From Flavobacteriaceae bacterium GF1 (lineage in GTDB: Bacteria > Bacteroidota > Bacteroidia > Flavobacteriales > Flavobacteriaceae), in contig WNKP01000006.1 of the NCBI GenBank assembly GCA_009797885.1, positions 186,001 to 250,000 on the forward strand: DNA of 64,000 nt, given 5' to 3'. The notes beneath the pieces are model-generated. The model did not search any database. It was not told the origin of the DNA and saw only the letters and a list, made by a program, of their open reading frames with translations. Of this stretch, positions 61,596-64,000 are shown in pieces; the stretch's first letter is position 1, and every line of letters starts with the position of its first letter. The position numbers and the translations under genes were made by a program.

Positions 61596-62936
61596 TCATT
61601 TTAAAACGATTTCGATAATGGTATCAATAGGGTCCATCTTTTCCTCAGGTAGTTTTATGAAAAGGCCATACTTGGTTTTCTGGGTTTTTAGTTTTGTTTT
61701 TCCATTGAACAGGATAACTTCTTTCACATTTTCATTAAAATCCCTTAAAAAAACCAGGTTTTCTTTTGAATCCAACCAATGTAGATATACCACCTTGCCT
61801 TTTTGCGTAGAGGCTATTTTATCCGATGGTGCTATTGGGCCTTTTCGGGTCCCATAGATGGTTTCGCCATTAGTGCGCATCCATTCCCCCATTTTTTTAA
61901 GGGAGGCCTTATGTTCTTTTTGAATTTCGCCATTGGGCATTGGCCCCACATTAAGTAAAAGGTTACTGCCATAACCTGAAGCCTTTACGATGTAATGTAC
62001 CAATTCCTTAAAAGTCTTATGCTTATCGTCTTGTAGATTGAAGCCCCAAGATGTATTTATGGTTTCACAAACTTCTAACGGAAGCGTACCAATATCGTTT
62101 GAACTGGTACCCCAACCTGTGGTGTTTTTTCCAGGCAGATCTTTCTCAAACATTTGAAAATCTTCCCCTTGAATTGGTGCCAAGTGATGGTTGTTCCCAA
62201 TAAGGCAGTGGGGCTGTAATTCATGGATCAATTGATAAATTTCATCATAGTGCCAATCTACTTTTACTTTACCGAATCTTTTACCGTCCCACTCTTTTTG
62301 ATCCCAATGGCCATCAAACCATATTCCAGCAATTTCGCCATAGTTGGTCAACAATTCGGTTAATTGTGCTTTCATAAATGAAATATAGGTGTTCCAGTCG
62401 CCTTTTCCACGACCGGGTATGGTATTGCCCGTTCTTCCCCGTGGATAATAATCATCGCGATGCCAATCCAATAGGGAATAATAGAAAAACAGCTTAATAT
62501 CCTCTTTTTTACAGGCTTCGGCAAGTTGTTTTAAGACGTCTTTTTTATATGGGGTACGATCAACAATATCATAATCCGTTGTATTGCTGTCGAACATCGA
62601 AAAGCCATCATGGTGGCGACTGGTAATGGTAATGTATTTCATGCCTGCATCCTTGGCCATTTTTACCCAATCATCGGCATTGTAGGCAACAGGATTAAAT
62701 AAATGGGGCAATTTTTCATAGTTGTCAATGGAGATATTCTGATTGTTCATGACCCATTCCCCATCACCAAGTACGCTATATACACCCCAATGTATAAATA
62801 GGCCAAATTTGGCTTGTTGAAACCATTCGCGGGCCTCTAGATTTTCTGGTGTTGGTTGATAAGAACTGTCTTGTTGGCCAAATGTTACAGGACCCGAGAA
62901 CAAAAGGCAAATGAATACGAATTGGATAGGTTTCAT
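61596..62936 (-). CDS. Alpha-L-fucosidase, GH29
   Basis: GH29 enzymes release L-fucose from glycans. This 446-residue secreted protein (signal about 1-20, ending VTFGQ) shows the family core: WFQQAKFGLFIHWGVYSVLG, AKDAGMKYITITSRHHDGFS with the RHHDGF block, YYSLLDWHRDDYYPRG, and the nucleophile Asp in GIWFDG. The acid/base residue is less certain in GH29. It lies divergent from a serine hydrolase and convergent with the membrane HTH regulator. No other CAZymes are in the window, so a PUL is not shown. Confidence 0.92.
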   Translation of the reverse strand: MKPIQFVFICLLFSGPVTFGQQDSSYQPTPENLEAREWFQQAKFGLFIHWGVYSVLGDGEWVMNNQNISIDNYEKLPHLFNPVAYNADDWVKMAKDAGMKYITITSRHHDGFSMFDSNTTDYDIVDRTPYKKDVLKQLAEACKKEDIKLFFYYSLLDWHRDDYYPRGRTGNTIPGRGKGDWNTYISFMKAQLTELLTNYGEIAGIWFDGHWDQKEWDGKRFGKVKVDWHYDEIYQLIHELQPHCLIGNNHHLAPIQGEDFQMFEKDLPGKNTTGWGTSSNDIGTLPLEVCETINTSWGFNLQDDKHKTFKELVHYIVKASGYGSNLLLNVGPMPNGEIQKEHKASLKKMGEWMRTNGETIYGTRKGPIAPSDKIASTQKGKVVYLHWLDSKENLVFLRDFNENVKEVILFNGKTKLKTQKTKYGLFIKLPEEKMDPIDTIIEIVLK

Positions 62937-62949
62937 CTATAAAAGGTGT

Positions 62950-63022
62950 ATTCCCAAATGTAGGGAATATAGCGGCCAAGTTTACCGCATATGACCGGGA
63001 TGTTTGGGAATTCGGGCGGTAA
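62950..63022. promoter_or_regulatory. Interleaved inverted repeats in the GH29/serine hydrolase spacer
   Basis: ATTCCCAAA (62950-62958) pairs with TTTGGGAAT (63003-63011), and TTACCGC (62982-62988) pairs with GCGGTAA (63016-63022). The order A-B-A'-B' is that of a pseudoknot or of two overlapping operators. It lies 13 bp before the GH29 ATG on the minus strand. Confidence 0.4.
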
Positions 63023-63118
63023 GGTTATACTGGCCCCTAAACTTTTTTCATGGGATGCTGTAACAAATTCGCCCCAACATTGTCTTCTAATACATTAAAC
63101 CTATGAAACCCCTAGACC

Positions 63119-64000
63119 ATGAAATTGTCCTTTCGTCCATCCCAGGCATTTACCTCTTTTACGGCCATTCTTTTCACGATTTTTGTTTTCGGTCAAAAAG
63201 ATTTGGGGTTGTCCATGGTTAAGCTGGAAAGCGAACTATCCAAAATCAGCGAAATAGGCTTGATCAAAGGGTATGGGGTTATCATAGTTTCCAAGGACAG
63301 CACTCTTTTTGCAAAAGGATATGGGTATTCCGATGTTCAGAATCAATCACCCTATACCCTAAACTCCATTCAGAATATAGCTTCGGTATCTAAAACCTTG
63401 ATCGGCATTGCGCTTTTGAAAGCCCAGGAAATGGGGAAGTTACAACTTGATGATGCTATTAATGACCACCTGGATTTTAAGGTTACCAATCCTTACCATC
63501 CCAAGAAACCCATTTTGATTCGGCATTTGGCCACCCATACAGGAACCATTTTGGACACGGATTTGTACGATGAAAAAGCGTATTACGTGATCAATGCGGA
63601 GGATTTGAAATTACCAGTGGTAAAAAATATTGGGGAAACCCTACATACGCTTGAAACGAAGGTTTCCATGGAAACCTATCTCAAGAATTTTCTTTCGGAA
63701 GAAGGTGTTTGGTACAAGAAAAAAAACTTTCTAAAGAAAAGACCAGGAACAACATATGAATATAGCAATGTGGGGGCCACTCTGGCGGCTTACGTTTTGG
63801 AAAAGGCCACAGGAATACCTTATGACGAATTTACCCGGCGACACGTTTTAGAGCCTTTGGGCATGAAAGCCAGCGGATGGACATTCGATACCATTGACCA
63901 AAGCAAGCATTCCAAATTGTATACGGACACAGGGGAAGAGATACCCCGCTACGCCTTGGTCACCTATCCAGATGGTGGGTTGTTGACTGATTTACATGAT
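63119..64000 (+). CDS. Secreted serine hydrolase (class-C beta-lactamase-like), partial
   Basis: The frame starts at ATG 63119 and runs off the right edge; 294 residues are visible. A signal peptide (MKLSFRPSQAFTSFTAILF to FGQ, about 1-27) is followed by the beta-lactamase/DD-peptidase-like pattern: SVSKT with the nucleophile Ser and SxxK Lys (about 98-102), IRHLATHTG, and the Y-S-N motif in YEYSNVGATL. Proteins of this class (EstB, AmpC-like) act on esters, D-peptides or beta-lactams; the substrate is not clear. An ATG at 63103 is in another frame and stops early. Confidence 0.88.
   Translation, partial: MKLSFRPSQAFTSFTAILFTIFVFGQKDLGLSMVKLESELSKISEIGLIKGYGVIIVSKDSTLFAKGYGYSDVQNQSPYTLNSIQNIASVSKTLIGIALLKAQEMGKLQLDDAINDHLDFKVTNPYHPKKPILIRHLATHTGTILDTDLYDEKAYYVINAEDLKLPVVKNIGETLHTLETKVSMETYLKNFLSEEGVWYKKKNFLKKRPGTTYEYSNVGATLAAYVLEKATGIPYDEFTRRHVLEPLGMKASGWTFDTIDQSKHSKLYTDTGEEIPRYALVTYPDGGLLTDLHD

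Noticed and set aside
1-64000. CRISPR arrays, rRNA genes, IS elements, prophage or defence islands
   Set aside because: No regular direct repeats with unique spacers, no rRNA-like stretches, and no transposase, integrase or phage structural proteins were seen in the translated frames.

Overview
The window looks like a chromosomal stretch from a marine Flavobacteriaceae bacterium (phylum Bacteroidota). The evidence is two SusC/FecA-like TonB-dependent receptors with carboxypeptidase-regulatory N-domains, a DUF1501/DUF1800 pair with a type IX secretion C-terminal sorting domain, TAnnTTTG-type -7 promoter boxes with few Shine-Dalgarno sites, LytS/LytTR signalling, SDR-type threonine dehydrogenase, and many small secreted or lipoprotein genes typical of the family. 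I see no rRNA, CRISPR array, transposase or prophage; the genus cannot be fixed from sequence alone.

Region by region. 1-5030 is an iron-uptake block: a TonB receptor (cut by the left edge), a PepSY membrane protein and two small membrane proteins in one leftward operon, divergent from a Fur-family regulator. 5504-8290 is an outer-membrane repeat protein with a LytS-type sensor kinase and LytTR regulator. 8890-9222 holds a tRNA-Arg(CCU) whose 3' end is copied into a 97-bp tandem array. 11.1-12.4 kb carries moaE-moaC. 12.8-21.2 kb is mixed metabolism (tdh, M28 peptidase, CBS protein, small secreted proteins). 21.2-24.4 kb is a very large secreted beta-propeller protein heading a four-gene operon. 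24.4-25.9 kb is an SDR/TetR pair with two visible operators. 27.3-30.6 kb is pta-ackA. 31.6-36.1 kb is a second TonB receptor followed by a secreted alpha/beta hydrolase and a glycerophosphodiester phosphodiesterase lipoprotein. 36.8-42 kb has an AraC regulator, aldo/keto reductase, secreted propeller and secreted esterase. 42.4-49.7 kb has a short SSB, a new small Cys-rich gene, ferritin, PAP2, a histone-deacetylase-like enzyme and Tex. 49.7-55.2 kb has metG and the DUF1501/DUF1800 pair. 55.4-64 kb has YraN, small lipoproteins, tetR-alkB, a membrane HTH regulator, a GH29 fucosidase and a serine hydrolase cut by the right edge.

The strongest unlisted signals are regulatory and structural. A 30-bp, ungapped, near-palindromic motif occurs three times, always at iron genes: the TonB receptor, the fur/uptake-operon spacer, and a 53-aa Cys-rich gene beside ferritin. 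It is a good candidate Fur operator and assigns that small gene to the iron regulon. Other structures are the tRNA-tail/hairpin tandem array at 8891-9163, a 162-bp MITE-like hairpin at 43487-43648, an 11-bp perfect inverted repeat bracketing the -7 box and start codon of the aldo/keto reductase, two mutually exclusive hairpins before a small secreted-protein gene (60305-60332), and four helically phased heptamers at 42252-42288. I did not find a clear undescribed multi-gene defence or mobile system; most genes here are recognisable or small conserved-type proteins of unknown role.
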